A stretch of DNA of 64,000 bases from Anisakis pegreffii (lineage: Eukaryota; Nematoda; Chromadorea; Rhabditida; Anisakidae), in NCBI GenBank assembly GCA_035041965.1, contig JAPYMA010000939.1:62001-126000 (forward strand), read 5' to 3'. The notes beneath the pieces are model-generated. The model worked only from the letters and a program-made list of their open reading frames with translations. It was not told the origin of the DNA and searched no databases. Both the position numbers and the translations under genes were made by a program. This document shows, one piece after another, positions 63,401 through 64,000 of the stretch; positions within the stretch are counted from its first letter, which is position 1; each line of letters begins with the position of its first letter.

Positions 63401-64000
63401 AACGAGGATGACATTGTACTGACCGCAGTGGTCGAAGGTGTTGAAACGCTTGGAATACGACTGAAGATTCATTATCCATTCAATTTATTAATCCAACGAA
63501 AACGCAAAAAAACTCGTCAATACAATAACACAATCAACCATCCACTCAATAATTCATTGAGAGATGAAACGGAAACTTTAATAATAAAAGCAAATAAACC
63601 AAAATATTTTTTGAACGAAACTCACTCATAGCGACGACCCACCACTACACGTTCAACTACTTCTTTTCCATCTCTATCTTCTATAAATTTCCAAAAATTA
63701 TTCCTCAAATTCAAGAATAAATTTCTTTTCTTCCTCTAAAACCATTGCATGCATACAACAACAACAGTTAACAAAGACCGAATAAACGAAAGCATTTCCA
63801 AATTTTGCGATCAATTCACGAACCGGTTTTATTTCGCTTATTGTGACGGATTTTCGTACGATCTGTTGTGAGTAGCGGAGCGGTTGCTGGCACAGCGTTC
63901 TCCATACTTATCGTTGGCGGTGGTAGGATTGAACCTACGGAAACTCTCGATCTAAGAGTCGATCTAGCCGACATCCCCGAAACACCAGCACCGCTACCAC
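57492..64000 (-). CDS. Multi-zinc-finger (BED/C2H2-like) acidic protein, 5' end outside window
   Basis: Twenty-one exons join in phase, 5' to 3': beyond 64000-63824, 63680-63626, 63460-63278, 62857-62768, 62608-62530, 62363-62207, 61907-61639, 61382-61283, 61143-60968, 60660-60442, 60341-60186, 60094-59903, 59792-59663, 59532-59392, 59257-59040, 58851-58666, 58537-58474, 58242-58157, 58048-57872, 57787-57700, 57586-57492. They encode at least 1,011 residues. The order is a Ser/Arg-rich start, a Q-run (exon 3), acidic segments, five C-x2-C...H-x3-5-H fingers each ending in HP, a coiled-coil-like stretch (EAALDKLIERRLRRLQA), an acidic patch, and a Glu-rich C-terminus. It is probably a nuclear chromatin or transcription factor. 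The least certain junction is 60968/60660, where several acceptors are possible. I do not know its name in C. elegans. Confidence 0.85.
58666..59257 (-). other. Zinc fingers 4 and 5 of the multi-finger protein
   Basis: Exon 59257-59040 holds CKLCKGDI...AIRHFRATHPDE (finger 4) and exon 58851-58666 holds CLVCNMTY...AIRHLKSKHPDM (finger 5). The shared AIRHxxxxHPD shows that they are close duplicates. Finger 5 has an extra Cys in its spacer. Confidence 0.75.
59903..60341 (-). other. Zinc fingers 2 and 3 of the multi-finger protein
   Basis: Exon 60341-60186 holds CGICNAVVSL...HLVRHFNAWHPS (finger 2, with a long C-to-H spacer). Exon 60094-59903 holds CIWCGMFMDTDALAMHFSEVHPD (finger 3), then a further CNLC pair near its end. 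The next exon adds HHIRC, so this extra Cys pair may form another, atypical site. Both exons start and end between codons. Confidence 0.7.
60968..61143 (-). other. Zinc finger 1 of the multi-finger protein
   Basis: CGLCGEIVPYDLLMSEHLPTQ is followed by HPD: C-x2-C, twelve residues, H-x5-H-P. The next exon continues with IPYEVWLRDKL, which resembles MPEYAGMRDRL after finger 5 and suggests the whole module is repeated. Confidence 0.7.

Noticed and set aside
63913..64000. Minus-strand segment whose end (GGTTCAATCC with flanking paired bases) resembles a tRNA T-arm
   Set aside because: No matching acceptor stem, D-arm or proper anticodon arm can be drawn, and the whole segment reads as an open, phased coding exon of the zinc-finger gene.

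Overview
This is AT-rich eukaryotic DNA. Genes are split into many small exons, introns mostly run from about 100 to 700 bases, and acceptors are of the TTTCAG type. The best-recognised protein is very close to nematode UNC-10/RIM, so the window is almost certainly nematode, but not obviously Caenorhabditis because the introns and intergenic spaces are too long. I cannot name the species.

Layout. (1) 1265-22788, minus strand: a complete unc-10 (RIM) gene. I assembled 32 exons by hand; every junction keeps phase and they add up to 1,530 codons plus a stop. It encodes the Rab3-binding zinc-finger region, a PDZ domain, C2A and C2B, which organise the presynaptic active zone. Its third intron is 5.7 kb and holds possible extra exons and a small open frame on the other strand. 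(2) 22.8-42.7 kb: about 20 kb in which I see no convincing gene. It holds microsatellites, a near-perfect 85-bp inverted repeat at 29.5-29.7 kb, a duplicated block beside that repeat, and a GC-richer TATA-containing patch at 33.3-33.6 kb. (3) 42775-45747, plus strand: a PP1-family phosphatase homologue whose metal-binding and catalytic motifs are nearly all replaced, so probably a pseudophosphatase, with a long C-terminal extension. (4) 46455-47118, plus strand: a small two-exon gene for a Gln-rich, basic protein of 132 residues, or else a 3' extension of the gene before it. (5) 48548-51357, minus strand: a five-exon secreted protein of 294 residues resembling GM2-activator (ML-fold lipid-binding) proteins. 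(6) 51.4-57.5 kb: no gene seen. (7) 57492 to beyond 64000, minus strand: 21 exons of a gene encoding at least 1,011 residues, with five BED/C2H2-like zinc fingers that each end in a histidine-proline signature, plus long acidic segments. Its 5' end lies outside the window.

The genes do not form an operon or a shared pathway. They lie on both strands, far apart, with unrelated functions (synaptic scaffold, pseudophosphatase, secreted lipid-binding protein, nuclear zinc-finger protein). No CRISPR array, prokaryotic mobile element, rRNA or convincing tRNA was seen. The pseudophosphatase, the long hairpin and the multi-finger protein most deserve a second look.
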